DNA of 64,000 nt. It comes from Desulfolinea sp964487745 (GTDB lineage: Bacteria > Chloroflexota > Anaerolineae > Anaerolineales > Villigracilaceae). Shown here in pieces: positions 45,055 through 53,822 of this stretch. Below the pieces are notes generated by a model that saw only the letters and a list, made by a program, of their open reading frames with translations, was not told the DNA's origin and did not search any database. The position numbers and the translations under genes are program-made. Position 1 is the first letter of the stretch. Each line of letters opens with the position of its first letter. The stretch spans positions 132,104 to 196,103 of the forward strand of contig CAZASG010000001.1 in the NCBI GenBank assembly GCA_964487745.1, written 5' to 3'.

Positions 45055-45621
45055 ATGAACCAAAACTCTCTCTCATCCCAAGAAAAAGAAACCCTGCTCA
45101 AGATCGCGCGTGAAAGCCTTGAGCTGGGTCTGCGTGGCGAGAAGCTGCCACCCCTCACAGCGGATACGCCCCTCCTGCAAGCAGACGGGGTCTGTTTCGT
45201 GACCCTCACCCGCGATGGGAGCTTGCGTGGCTGCATCGGCGCATTGGAGCCTTATCAGCCTCTGATCGAAGATGTGCGTGAACACGCTCTTGCTGCAGCG
45301 CAGGATGATTATCGCTTCCCAAATATTCGCCCCGAAGAATTGAGTGAAATTCAAATTGAAATATCGCGGCTGACTCTCCCTGAGCCACTTGAGTATGATG
45401 ATGCCAATGACCTGTTAAAAAAACTCCGTCCAAACGTGGACGGAGTCGTGCTCAAGGATGGGATGCGCCGTGCGACTTTCCTCCCACAGGTCTGGGAAAA
45501 ACTGTCTGACCCAAAGGTTTTCCTGAGCGAGCTGTGTATGAAAATGGGTGCGCCATCCAATTTATGGCAGCGCAAAAAGTTGGATGTGCTGATCTACCAG
45601 GTCGAAGAGTTTCATGAATGA
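45055..45621 (+). CDS. AMMECR1 domain protein
   Basis: 188 residues from ATG at 45055; the frame is open further upstream only through an intergenic repeat, so the ATG is chosen although no strong ribosome site is seen. The AMMECR1 signature LRGCIGALEPYQPL (about residues 58-71) is followed by AAAQDDYRFPNIRPEEL and the C-terminal VDGVVLKDGMRRATFLPQVW and KVFLSELCMKMGA segments. The biochemical function is unknown; in many bacteria and archaea it accompanies MEMO-like or radical SAM genes, which are absent here. Its end overlaps the convergent YihY gene by 10 nt. Confidence 0.92.
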   Translation: MNQNSLSSQEKETLLKIARESLELGLRGEKLPPLTADTPLLQADGVCFVTLTRDGSLRGCIGALEPYQPLIEDVREHALAAAQDDYRFPNIRPEELSEIQIEISRLTLPEPLEYDDANDLLKKLRPNVDGVVLKDGMRRATFLPQVWEKLSDPKVFLSELCMKMGAPSNLWQRKKLDVLIYQVEEFHE

Positions 45622-46469
45622 TCTTCTAAACTCTCCTTCGCAAGAGGGAGAGTTTTTTCTATCTCTGTATTTGCTTCGCTATATCCCTTTGCCAGATAGG
45701 CGCCAAAGAAAAAGATCAATCCGCTGAAATGTACCCATAACAAAAAGGCGATGATCGTCGAAACAGAACCGTAGACCAGGTTCGAGTTCGAAAGAAGACG
45801 GGCGGTATTGGTCACGAATATCTTTTTCGCCACTTCCCAGAGAAAGCCCGCTACGACAGCGCCGATCCATACATCGCGCAGGGTGGGGCTGGCATGCGGC
45901 AAAAAACGATAGAGCAGCCCAAAGAGCAGGATACTGAAAAGGAGCGAGAGTAATAGACTGACGTTGGGGTGGAAAAAGAATTCCTTATATGGAAGCAAAC
46001 CCTTTAACAAGGGCGTCACCCACGTCCCAATAAAGAGCAGCGGAAGCGCAACCAGACTCAACACAATTACAAAGAGCAGAGCCAATCCCCGATAGCGGAT
46101 ACCCGGGCGTGTATCTGTCCCATTCCAGATCGTGTCGAGGGTACGAGCGAGCATAGTAAAAAGGGTCGAGCCAGACCAAACCAACATCAATAAGGCGGTT
46201 GTGGTTACAGAGCGGCGAGCTTTTACGATCTTTTCGAGATTGCTACCCAAAAGTTGTGAGATACCGGGGATCACAAAATCAAGGCGGGTGATGATCTCAC
46301 TCTCCACCCAAAGTGGATCAAACCAGCGGCTGGCAATAGCAACGATCAACAGGATCAATGGAAAAAAAGAAAAAAGTGTGAAATATGCCAAACCCGCTGC
46401 TGCAATAACGGTGTTGAGCGAGAGGCTTTCTTTAAGTACTCGTTTCCAGATCGTAAGGTGTCTGTTCAT
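45612..46469 (-). CDS. YihY/virulence factor BrkB family membrane protein
   Basis: 285 residues with six membrane helices. Family marks are the start ESLSLNTVIAAAGLAYFTLFSFFPLILLIVAIA, the VWSGSTLFTMLARTLDTIWN segment and the late PHASPTLRDVWIGAVVAGFLWEVAKKIF and YGSVSTIIAFLLWVHFSGLIFFFGA, all typical of UPF0761/YihY. The function is unsettled (once called RNase BN). Its last codons overlap the end of AMMECR1 and contain that gene's terminator hairpin. Confidence 0.93.
   Translation of the reverse strand: MNRHLTIWKRVLKESLSLNTVIAAAGLAYFTLFSFFPLILLIVAIASRWFDPLWVESEIITRLDFVIPGISQLLGSNLEKIVKARRSVTTTALLMLVWSGSTLFTMLARTLDTIWNGTDTRPGIRYRGLALLFVIVLSLVALPLLFIGTWVTPLLKGLLPYKEFFFHPNVSLLLSLLFSILLFGLLYRFLPHASPTLRDVWIGAVVAGFLWEVAKKIFVTNTARLLSNSNLVYGSVSTIIAFLLWVHFSGLIFFFGAYLAKGYSEANTEIEKTLPLAKESLEDHS
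45628..45658 (+). terminator. Terminator of AMMECR1 inside the yihY reading frame
   Basis: AAACTCTCC pairs with GGAGAGTTT and a T run follows, 6 nt after the AMMECR1 stop. The hairpin lies within the final codons of the convergent YihY gene. Confidence 0.8.
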
Positions 46470-46556
46470 GCCCTAGATTATAGGGGATTTTTATGTTGAG
46501 AAGGTGTCTCGGCGGTATAATCAGCCAACTTATTCCCCAATTAAGGAGCACCTCTT

Positions 46557-47453
46557 TTGGACTCATATCTTGGCGAACTCGCCGCTCTTGGCACATCTCT
46601 TACCTTTGCTTTTGGGTCAACCATGTTCACCCTCGCCGGGCGTCGTATCGGATCGATCACCATCAATCGTGCCCGTCTGGTCTTTGCCGCGGTATTTCTC
46701 AGCTTCGCACATTGGATCACACTCGGCACCCTCTTTCCTTTCGACGCCACACCTGAGCGTTTTCTCTGGCTTGGGCTTTCCGGCGTGGTTGGCCTCGTCC
46801 TGGGTGATATCTTCCTCTTCCAGGCCTTTGTGCTCATCGGTCCGCGCCTTTCAATGTTGATGATGAGTCTCGCCCCTATCTTGGCCGCCTTGCAGGCCTG
46901 GATATTCCTCGATGAAACCCTAACGGGTGGACAGATATTCGGGATACTGCTAACACTGGCGGGGATTGCCTGGGTCGTGATGGAAGGGAACGCACAGCAC
47001 GAAGGCGACCGCGAATACGGGCGTGGGATTTTGCTTGGATTTCTCGGCGCAGTTGGGCAAGCTACCGGCTTCGTCCTCGCGAAAAACGGACTCGGTGGCG
47101 AGTTTTCCGCCATCTCCGCCAACCTAATCCGCATGATGGCGGCGGTGATCGTTCTATGGGGGATTACCCTTTTTCAAGGTCAGATCAAAGCAACTGTCGA
47201 CAAGCTTGTGGAAGATAAAAAGGGGGCACTACTCACCATGGGGGGCGCTTTTACCGGTCCCTTCCTAGGGGTGTCACTATCCCTCTTCGCCCTCCAGCAT
47301 GTAGAGGTGGGCGTCGCCAGCACATTGACATCATTGCCGCCAATCTTCCTGCTGCCGATCAGTTATTTCGTCTTCAAAGAACGCTTCGGCTGGGGTGCCG
47401 TGATCGGAACTGTGATCGCGATGGCGGGCGTGGCAGCATTGTTTTTAGTATAG
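46557..47453 (+). CDS. EamA/DMT family permease
   Basis: 298 residues from a TTG at 46557 with AAGGAG 8 nt upstream; there is no suitable ATG in frame. Ten membrane helices form two EamA repeats: the first begins YLGELAALGTSLTFAFGSTMF and ends near WIFLDETLTGGQIFGILLTLAGIAWVV, the second begins GILLGFLGAVGQATGFVLAK and ends with SYFVFKERFGWGAVIGTVIAM. This drug/metabolite transporter type exports or imports small solutes; the substrate is unknown. A terminator follows at once. Confidence 0.9.
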   Translation: MDSYLGELAALGTSLTFAFGSTMFTLAGRRIGSITINRARLVFAAVFLSFAHWITLGTLFPFDATPERFLWLGLSGVVGLVLGDIFLFQAFVLIGPRLSMLMMSLAPILAALQAWIFLDETLTGGQIFGILLTLAGIAWVVMEGNAQHEGDREYGRGILLGFLGAVGQATGFVLAKNGLGGEFSAISANLIRMMAAVIVLWGITLFQGQIKATVDKLVEDKKGALLTMGGAFTGPFLGVSLSLFALQHVEVGVASTLTSLPPIFLLPISYFVFKERFGWGAVIGTVIAMAGVAALFLV

Positions 47454-47457
47454 ACAC

Positions 47458-47494
47458 AAAAAAGCCCCTGTTTGAAAACAGGGGCTAAGTTTTT
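47458..47494. terminator. Bidirectional terminator after the EamA gene
   Basis: AGCCCCTGTTT (47463-47473) pairs with AAACAGGGGCT (47476-47486), with T runs on both strands. It lies between convergent genes. Confidence 0.93.
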
Positions 47495-47505
47495 ACCAAG
47501 ATAAT

Positions 47506-48717
47506 TTACTGCTGCGCAATATCCATATATTCAAGATAGGCTGCAGCGCCGTTGATCCAGTGTTGCATTGCATCAATACGGATGTAGGGATCATCACAAT
47601 CGCGGTAAAGGGCACCATCCAGCTCTCTGATCAGGCTATTATCTTCTTCCCAGCCACAAAGATTATTGGGCAATTGGCGTCCCATCACAAAATTGCTATG
47701 CTCTTTGATAGCAGGATCCAGCCATGCCTGGTGGTTATCTTCCAATTGGAAAGCAATCGCGATCGCAGCCAGAGCCTCCACCTTTGTTGCAGTTGAAATG
47801 CTGCTATGTTGCTCATATAAATTTGCATCGTTGCTAATGATCGCCTGAGCGATCCGCGCGGCATAGAGCTGGTCATCAGGGGTGAATGTTGCCAGTTTTG
47901 CAAAGAAGCTGAAGACATAGCCATGCCAATGGTCTTCCAGAACAGGTTGTGTCTTCATGAATTCATTCAATTCGAGAGATACATCAAGCCATTCTTCATC
48001 GCCGGTCATTTCATATAACTGCAAAAGCGCCTGCAGGCTTTCTCCGTTAAAGTAAGAGACATAATATTCATCATCGAGGGTGCCGGTGAAGGGATCAACG
48101 CGATGATAAAGGCCACCCTCGGGCTTGCGCATCCAGATGATATGTTCGCCCAGTTTTTCGGCGGTCTCCAGAAGGTCGCGATCGCCGAAGGTTGTTTCAC
48201 CTGTAGCTTGCCAACGTTTATAGATGGCGTCCACTGTCAGGGCTGCGCCACCGATCTTGCAATACCCATTGGAATACATACAAAGACCATCGTATTGCTT
48301 TGCATCCTCAATAAGCAGACCCAGGTAGTAATCCAGAGCGCGATCTGCGGCATCACAATATGACGTGTCTTCTGCGATACGACATACTGTGTAAAGAGAG
48401 CCTGTCCCTGCTATCAGGCGGATATGTGAGGGGCTTTCGTTACGGTCACCATCCGGTACATTAAGGAAATAGGATAATTCGCCATTGGAGAGCTGGGTAC
48501 GAACCATATAATCTCCCGCAGCAATAATGGACTCTTTCAAGGATCTTGCTTCCGCCAAATAGACTTCATCCATCGTCGTCTGGGAGGTTGGTGAATCACT
48601 CGCTGTTGCGCTTTCTGGACTCGCGTTCTCCGCAGCAGGGCTGCATCCCGCAAGGAGCAGAGCAACGGTTAGAGCAATAAGAAAATATTTTTGTATCTTT
48701 CGTCTTCTCTCTGTCAT
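47506..48717 (-). CDS. Lipoprotein with probable (alpha/alpha) barrel glycosidase-like fold
   Basis: 403 residues. A type II signal peptide with lipobox LLAGC (Cys near residue 25) and a Ser/Thr-rich tether lead into a helical domain. It shows repeated helix pairs and loops such as MVRTQLSNGELSYFLNVPDG, IRLIAGTGSLYTVCRI, DRALDYYLGLL, SYFNGESLQALLQLYEMTGDEEWLDVSLEL and RIDAMQHWINGAAAYLEYM. This resembles six-hairpin glycosidases and uronyl-hydrolase or thioredoxin-domain-associated barrels. The surface-exposed enzyme may act on glycans; this is inferred from fold-like pattern only, and no catalytic residues are assigned. Confidence 0.72.
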   Translation of the reverse strand: MTERRRKIQKYFLIALTVALLLAGCSPAAENASPESATASDSPTSQTTMDEVYLAEARSLKESIIAAGDYMVRTQLSNGELSYFLNVPDGDRNESPSHIRLIAGTGSLYTVCRIAEDTSYCDAADRALDYYLGLLIEDAKQYDGLCMYSNGYCKIGGAALTVDAIYKRWQATGETTFGDRDLLETAEKLGEHIIWMRKPEGGLYHRVDPFTGTLDDEYYVSYFNGESLQALLQLYEMTGDEEWLDVSLELNEFMKTQPVLEDHWHGYVFSFFAKLATFTPDDQLYAARIAQAIISNDANLYEQHSSISTATKVEALAAIAIAFQLEDNHQAWLDPAIKEHSNFVMGRQLPNNLCGWEEDNSLIRELDGALYRDCDDPYIRIDAMQHWINGAAAYLEYMDIAQQ

Positions 48718-48852
48718 ATTTCTCTCGTATTCTGTTGTGTGATGGATTTAATGAAGATATTATATAGTATGTATGTCGTCTTTTTTGCTCAAAAAGTGTC
48801 GGGGATCAGGCAGGTGTTCGTCAATAGTAACAAGTTCCAGGTCACGTGCGGC

Positions 48853-48887
48853 GCGGCTTTTCATCCCATATCAAGAAGAAAATCAGT
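48853..48887. repeat. Direct repeat flanking the hydrolase gene, left copy
   Basis: 35 nt starting GCGGCTTTTCATCCCATA, ending 5 nt from the stop codon of the hydrolase lipoprotein. It matches 33 of 35 positions of 49877-49911, in the same orientation. Confidence 0.75.
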
Positions 48888-48892
48888 TTAAT

Positions 48893-49750
48893 TTACTTTT
48901 CTGCCAAGAATTCAAATATGATTTGTTGAAGATCCTGTGTATGAAAGCCTGACAGCAGTTCGATTCCATGCGCGGTTCCCGAGAAGAACACAAGCTCTTT
49001 TGGTCCTGTGGAAAGATCATGGTATCGCGGTGCCCACTCGACGATGAGCGGGTGTTCTTCTTCAGAAGCGATAAATAATTTGCGTCCTTGGATCAACGGA
49101 ATATTTTCCTCCGTTAGGTCAATGAGAGGAGAATCAGGCAGACTAATCTCCGTGATAGCTTCGGTGGGCGATCCGGAAAGTGAAACAATCTCAGAAAACT
49201 CCACTTCTATGCCTAATGCGAGACATGCATAGCCCCCCATGCTGGTGCCAATACAGGCAACATCTTCATGGCCCAAATCTTGAAGATATTCAACAGCAGC
49301 CTCCAAATCTAATAAGAGCATTCCGTTTTGTGAATCACAATCATAAACAGCTTCTGCGCCATTAGGAGATTTGCCGCGTCCCCGAAAATCGAAGGTCAAA
49401 ACGGTATAGCCCTGGTATACCAACTCCTTTGCAAAGGGTTTCCAAAGTTTTGAGTAGGAACACCCAGCTCCGGCAGCTAAAATCACTGCTTTTTCACCTC
49501 CCTGATATAACTGCCCGCCTATTTGTACATCATCCGATGTGGTGAAATTCACCGATTCTATAATTACTTCAGGTAGAGGGGTAGGTGTATCTTGAACGAC
49601 CAATATGGTAGCTGTAGGCACAGGTGTATCTTGAATAACCTCTTCAGTAGCCGTAGGCACAGGTGTGTTTTGAGGCACCTCTGCGGCACCACAGGCAGCC
49701 AATAATAAGCTCAATAGCACAAATATCAAAATCATTTTTCCCTTAAACAT
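48893..49750 (-). CDS. Alpha/beta hydrolase lipoprotein
   Basis: 285 residues from ATG at 49750 with GGAG 9 nt upstream (28 further upstream codons lack support). A lipobox LLAACG (Cys near residue 20) is followed by a tether with imperfect repeats of TPVPTAT and VVQDTP. The hydrolase domain has AVILAAGAGCSYSKLWKPF, TFDFRGRGKSPNG, the nucleophile elbow IGTSMGGYACLAL (Ser near residue 158), and a C-terminal SGTAHGIELL with the likely catalytic His. It is anchored outside the cytoplasmic membrane; the substrate is unknown. It sits between two 35-nt direct repeats. Confidence 0.85.
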   Translation of the reverse strand: MFKGKMILIFVLLSLLLAACGAAEVPQNTPVPTATEEVIQDTPVPTATILVVQDTPTPLPEVIIESVNFTTSDDVQIGGQLYQGGEKAVILAAGAGCSYSKLWKPFAKELVYQGYTVLTFDFRGRGKSPNGAEAVYDCDSQNGMLLLDLEAAVEYLQDLGHEDVACIGTSMGGYACLALGIEVEFSEIVSLSGSPTEAITEISLPDSPLIDLTEENIPLIQGRKLFIASEEEHPLIVEWAPRYHDLSTGPKELVFFSGTAHGIELLSGFHTQDLQQIIFEFLAEK

Positions 49751-49876
49751 TGCTAATTTCTCCTTATAGTACGTTTCTTCAAGACAAAAAACGTGAGTAT
49801 TCAGGTCATCATACTCTACAATAAAAGATAACACAAAGTAATGCTCGTCCTAAAAAAGCCAAAGTCCAGATAAGAT

Positions 49877-49911
49877 GCGGCTTTTCATCCCATAAGAAGA
49901 AGAAAATCAGT
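49877..49911. repeat. Direct repeat flanking the hydrolase gene, right copy
   Basis: 35 nt, 33 identical with 48853-48887. Similarity continues weakly further left (AGTCCAG against GTTCCAG). Its last base begins the -35 box of the next promoter. Confidence 0.75.
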
Positions 49912-49939
49912 AGACAGTCCAAAAAATCCCTGACATAAT
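49911..49939 (+). promoter_or_regulatory. Promoter of the aldehyde:ferredoxin oxidoreductase gene
   Basis: TAGACA (49911-49916), a 17-nt spacer and CATAAT (49934-49939). Both hexamers match the consensus at five of six positions, 36 nt before the ATG. Confidence 0.65.
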
Positions 49940-49975
49940 AAAGGTTGTCCTATTCCAATTCTAAAGGAGTATTTT

Positions 49976-52150
49976 ATGGTACTGCCCCTCCCTCTTGAAA
50001 AAATGAAAGCAGCACACGAGCTGCTGGTTGAATATACATACGCAATGCGCCCCGTTGAACGTGGTTACGCAAACCGCACGCTGCACATTGATCTTGGCAC
50101 AAAAGAGATCAGCGAAAAGCCTGTCACGCAACAGATGAAAGACCTTTTTACCGGTGGACGCGGATTTGGCTTGAAGCTGCTCTGGGATGCGGTCTCGCCC
50201 GAGACAAAGTGGGACGACCCTGAGAACGGCTTGGTCATTACAAACGGACCGATATGCGGCACGACGGCTTACGCCGGTTTGGGGAAATCGACCGTAGTGA
50301 CACTCAGCCCGCTGACCGAGAACGTGGTCGACTCAAACGTGGGTGGCTACTTCGCCCCCTTCCTGAAATTCTCAGGCTTCGATGCGATGTCGATCACCGG
50401 GAAGGCCGAAGAAGATGTGGTCATCTTCATTGATGGCGATACCGGCAAGATCACGATCGAAACCGCGCCGCTTGAAGATATGGCCGCGCACAAACTGGGC
50501 GCCTACTTCACGCGCATGTATGCTGACGATGAAAAGAATCAACGCGCCATCTCGGTGATGGCTGCCGGTGATGCGGCTGACCACATCCGTTATGCTGTGA
50601 TTAACGCGACCTGGTATGACGTGCGTCGCAAAGAGATCCGCATGAAACAGGCGGGACGTGGCGGTACGGGGCGCGTCTTCCGTGACAAGAATATCAAGGG
50701 CATTGTCGTACGCTACTCCGCTATGAGTGGCAAAAGCAACGGCGTTGCCGATATGAGCCTGATCCGCAAGGCGGGAAAACGTTTCAATTGGGAGATGACC
50801 AATCTGGACGATAAACAGAACCAGATGAAGAAGGTCGGTACGGCGAATATCGTCGAGATCATGGATCACTTCGACCTGCTCCCAACTCATAATTTCAAAT
50901 TTGGCGCGCACGATGAAACGCCACAGATCGATTCGAGTGTCTGGAAAGAACGCTTCACACAAGGTTTGCCCGATGGCTGCTGGCTGGGCTGTACCATGTC
51001 TTGCTCGCACGGCGTGGACGGACACCCGATCCAAACCGGGCCGTATGCCGGTGAAAAAGTACTCGTGGATGGCCCCGAATATGAGAATGCCGCCGGGCTT
51101 GGCTCGAATATCGGCAACTTCGATCCAGAGATCGTTCTTGAACTTAACTTCTATTGCGACACCTACGGCATCGACACGATCTCCTTCGCAAACTGCGCCG
51201 CCTTCGCAATGGAGTGCTACGAAGCCGGCATCATCACCAAAGAAGATACTGGCGGGCTGGAACTGAACTTCGGCAATGGCTGGGCAGCGGTTGAATTGCT
51301 GCACCAGATGGCACGCGGCGAAGGTTTTGGCGTCGTCGTCGGGCAGGGCGTTCTGTACATGAAGAAACTCTTCGCCGAGAAATATGGCGGCGATCCCGAA
51401 TTCATGCACGACATCGGTATGGAGATCAAGGGCATGGAAATCTCCGAGTACGGCACCAAAGAATCCATCGCCCAGCAGGGCGGGTACGGGCTCGCCACGA
51501 AGGGACCCCAACATGATGAAGCCTGGCTGATCTTCATGGACCAAGTTCAGGGTCTGCTCCCCACTTTCGAAGATAAAGCCGAAGCGCTGCACTACTTCCC
51601 CATGTGGCGCACGTGGTTCTCACTGCACGGTCTCTGCAAATTGCCGTGGAACGACGTTACCCCCGAAAATAACAAAGATACCGCCGAGCCAGCCAAAGTC
51701 GAAGAGCACGTCGAAAATTATTGCTGGGTGCACGAAGGCGTCACCGGCATCAAAGTGACCCCCGATGACCTGATCGAACAATCCGAGCGGGTCTACACCT
51801 TCCAGAAAGTTTTCGCCATGCGGATGGGAAGAATCGGACGCGAACACGACTATCCGCCCTACCGGGCGATGGGACCTGTGACTGCCGAAGAGTACCTTTC
51901 ACGCGCAGAACTCTACGACGGACAACTCCGTGATTTGGGCTTGGCCGATCCCGAGACGCTGAATACCGAAGAGAAAATGGCGAAACTTCGAGCGCACCGA
52001 GAAGCCCAATACGAGCTCCTGCTGGATGCCGTCTACAAACGCCGCGGCTGGGATATGAACTCCATCCCGACCGTTGAGCATCTCAAAAAGATGAAGATGA
52101 ATCTACCCGAAGTAGTGGAGGTCGTCGAAGCAGCGAGAGCAAAGGTTTAG
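49976..52150 (+). CDS. Tungsten-containing aldehyde:ferredoxin oxidoreductase
   Basis: 724 residues from ATG at 49976 with AAAGGAG upstream. These oxygen-sensitive enzymes oxidise aldehydes to acids, passing electrons to ferredoxin through a tungstopterin and one [4Fe-4S] cluster. The N-terminal domain shows GGRGFGLKLLWD and TNGPICGTTAYAGLGKSTVVTLSPL. The cluster motif CWLGCTMSC lies near residue 340 and its fourth Cys in LHGLCKLPW near 555. EYENAAGLGSNIGN and GIDTISFANCAAFAMEC are typical of the family. It is longer than the 600-620-residue archaeal AOR because of extra N- and C-terminal segments. It stands alone, without a ferredoxin gene beside it. Confidence 0.92.
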   Translation: MVLPLPLEKMKAAHELLVEYTYAMRPVERGYANRTLHIDLGTKEISEKPVTQQMKDLFTGGRGFGLKLLWDAVSPETKWDDPENGLVITNGPICGTTAYAGLGKSTVVTLSPLTENVVDSNVGGYFAPFLKFSGFDAMSITGKAEEDVVIFIDGDTGKITIETAPLEDMAAHKLGAYFTRMYADDEKNQRAISVMAAGDAADHIRYAVINATWYDVRRKEIRMKQAGRGGTGRVFRDKNIKGIVVRYSAMSGKSNGVADMSLIRKAGKRFNWEMTNLDDKQNQMKKVGTANIVEIMDHFDLLPTHNFKFGAHDETPQIDSSVWKERFTQGLPDGCWLGCTMSCSHGVDGHPIQTGPYAGEKVLVDGPEYENAAGLGSNIGNFDPEIVLELNFYCDTYGIDTISFANCAAFAMECYEAGIITKEDTGGLELNFGNGWAAVELLHQMARGEGFGVVVGQGVLYMKKLFAEKYGGDPEFMHDIGMEIKGMEISEYGTKESIAQQGGYGLATKGPQHDEAWLIFMDQVQGLLPTFEDKAEALHYFPMWRTWFSLHGLCKLPWNDVTPENNKDTAEPAKVEEHVENYCWVHEGVTGIKVTPDDLIEQSERVYTFQKVFAMRMGRIGREHDYPPYRAMGPVTAEEYLSRAELYDGQLRDLGLADPETLNTEEKMAKLRAHREAQYELLLDAVYKRRGWDMNSIPTVEHLKKMKMNLPEVVEVVEAARAKV

Positions 52151-52156
52151 GTTTTG

Positions 52157-52191
52157 AAAAGGCAGTTATCTGAAAAGGTGACTGCCTTTTT
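52157..52191 (+). terminator. Terminator after the oxidoreductase gene
   Basis: AAAAGGCAGT (52157-52166) pairs with ACTGCCTTTT (52181-52190) and a T run follows. Confidence 0.85.
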
Positions 52192-52232
52192 GCTCTAGAG
52201 ATTGACATGAATTAGTTGCTTGGATAAATGCT

Positions 52233-53000
52233 ATGGCACAAAATAAAGTTAGAGTGAGTGTTGGATCTCTAACACTACTAACCATCAGCGATCCTCTAGA
52301 CCAAAAGGAGTACTTCGCATTTGAGAGAAGAGCTACGGGAAGTAGTGAGAGAGGCAGGAAAACGTGGAGTACTAAATCAGTTCCGTTTGGGGGTGCTATT
52401 AAAATCAAAGATAAATCAGCTCTGGTCGATCTGATTGGAGATTTTGATTTTGACAGTGATGAATCGCGTGAAAACAATGATTTCCGAATAATTGTAGATA
52501 GAAGGAAATGGAAAAAGATAAAGATTTTTTGTGAAAGAAGCATTTCTCAAAACAATAAAAGAGTAATTGACTTTGATCCGTTTGATGAGATCAAAGAAGA
52601 AATTTGGAAGCCTACAAAAATTGAAGTCACTAGAAAAAAACTATCCACAAAAAGAATTGGTACTTTTGCCAATGATTTCCCCGTTCCAACAGAAAACATC
52701 AATACTCCAGGGAAGCAAACTTATCGATTTTATTGCTTGTACAATACGAGAGTGGTAGATCAACAACTGGCAAAAAAATTACTTAAGCATGCCGATCTCA
52801 GAATGGATAAAGAGTGTGGGTTCACAGCTATTAAATCTCGTAGAACAAAAGGTGACGGGAGATATAACTCAATCCTTATGGTAGGAAAAAAAGAATTTGA
52901 AGAATTCATTAGTAGTCAAGCTCAAAAAGAAATCAAAAGTGGCTTTCACTATAAAAACTTTTGGATGGCAGGGAATGTAGCTACGCTTTTTAAATTATGA
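52233..53000 (+). CDS. Protein of unknown function, first gene of an AT-rich two-gene cassette
   Basis: 255 residues, soluble, very basic and Lys-rich, no family recognised. The N-terminal part is beta-like (KVRVSVGSLTLLTISDPLDQ), the middle is highly charged (KWKKIKIFCERSISQNNKR), and a C-terminal block of about 100 residues begins YRFYCLYNTRVVDQQLAKKL and ends HYKNFWMAGNVATLFKL. Two Cys and several aromatic residues cluster there, but no catalytic triad or zinc motif is evident. Base composition is far more AT-rich than the oxidoreductase gene before it. The next gene starts 32 nt downstream. It may be transferred DNA. Confidence 0.6.
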   Translation: MAQNKVRVSVGSLTLLTISDPLDQKEYFAFERRATGSSERGRKTWSTKSVPFGGAIKIKDKSALVDLIGDFDFDSDESRENNDFRIIVDRRKWKKIKIFCERSISQNNKRVIDFDPFDEIKEEIWKPTKIEVTRKKLSTKRIGTFANDFPVPTENINTPGKQTYRFYCLYNTRVVDQQLAKKLLKHADLRMDKECGFTAIKSRRTKGDGRYNSILMVGKKEFEEFISSQAQKEIKSGFHYKNFWMAGNVATLFKL

Positions 53001-53032
53001 TAGTTGAAAAACGGAAATGAAAAGGAATATCT

Positions 53033-53797
53033 GTGAAGAAACTACTAAAGGAAATCCTGCAAGATCTCAGACAAGGTAAGAATTTAGAAACGTATATTAC
53101 CCTCACAATCAGCATAGTTGTTGCTGTATTAGGATTATTTCAAATAGTAAGTTTTGAAATAGTCGGAGCTACTATTCTAGCTTCCCTTAGTATTCTTCTA
53201 TATTCGGCATTGTCGAATCGAAAATCGATTCAGAAGATGGAGAAAACATTTATCGGAAACACAAGTATTTCTCCATTAATAATGCCAAATGGATATCCTA
53301 ATCTTGATAATGAGTTTCAAATAGCCAAAAGCGTCAGTATTCTCGGAACGAATCTTACAAGCACGATAGTTCGTTATCATCCAATTTTCAGGGACATTTT
53401 AGAAAAAGGGAAAACTATACGCTACATAATGCCAGAATCTACACCTGAGATTGTAAGGATGCTAACTTTTAGAAGTAGTTCATCACCCACGTTTGATGCG
53501 ATGAGTAATGCTATTGAAGTAAGCTCATCTTGGATTGGATCGTTAGCAAAATTCGCGCAAAATCCTAATCAGTTGCAATTGAGAACAATTCCTTATATTA
53601 TGTCATTTGGATTAGTAATAATCGAGAGAGAAGATAACTCTCATAAAGTGTTAGTAAAGCTAATGTCGTATAAGGACAGTCGTTTTCCTTGTTTTCAATT
53701 AGCGGGTCAAACTGATGTGTATTGGTCAGATTTTTTTATTGAACAATACAATGCACTTTGGGAAAAGGCAAAAGAAGAACCAATACCATCCCAATAG
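53033..53797 (+). CDS. Two-helix membrane protein with a phospholipase-D-like (HKD-less) domain
   Basis: 254 residues from GTG at 53033 with AAGGA upstream. Two membrane helices (about 22-40 and 43-60) form a hairpin; the rest is a cytosolic domain. There ILGTNLTSTIVRYHPIFRDI then GKTIRYIMPESTPEIVRML and RTIPYIMSFGLVIIERED follow the strand order of degenerate PLD-like domains in which HxKxxxxD is missing. Such 2TM-plus-sensor proteins occur in small defence or stress modules. Function here is not known. It is paired with the 255-residue protein and is similarly AT-rich. Confidence 0.6.
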   Translation: MKKLLKEILQDLRQGKNLETYITLTISIVVAVLGLFQIVSFEIVGATILASLSILLYSALSNRKSIQKMEKTFIGNTSISPLIMPNGYPNLDNEFQIAKSVSILGTNLTSTIVRYHPIFRDILEKGKTIRYIMPESTPEIVRMLTFRSSSSPTFDAMSNAIEVSSSWIGSLAKFAQNPNQLQLRTIPYIMSFGLVIIEREDNSHKVLVKLMSYKDSRFPCFQLAGQTDVYWSDFFIEQYNALWEKAKEEPIPSQ

Positions 53798-53822
53798 CCT
53801 GTTTACAAAAACATTTATATGC

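Noticed and set aside
44403..45236. 277-codon minus-strand open frame
   Set aside because: It lies opposite the flavin reductase and AMMECR1 genes, both clear families; its translation has no recognisable domain.
50372..51592. 406-codon minus-strand open frame
   Set aside because: It is antisense to the aldehyde:ferredoxin oxidoreductase gene and arises from codon bias of that gene.
52202..52230. TTGACA with a 17-nt spacer and TAAATG as promoter for the two-gene cassette
   Set aside because: The -10 box is poor and the implied transcript start would fall after the annotated ATG, so it is not listed as a feature.
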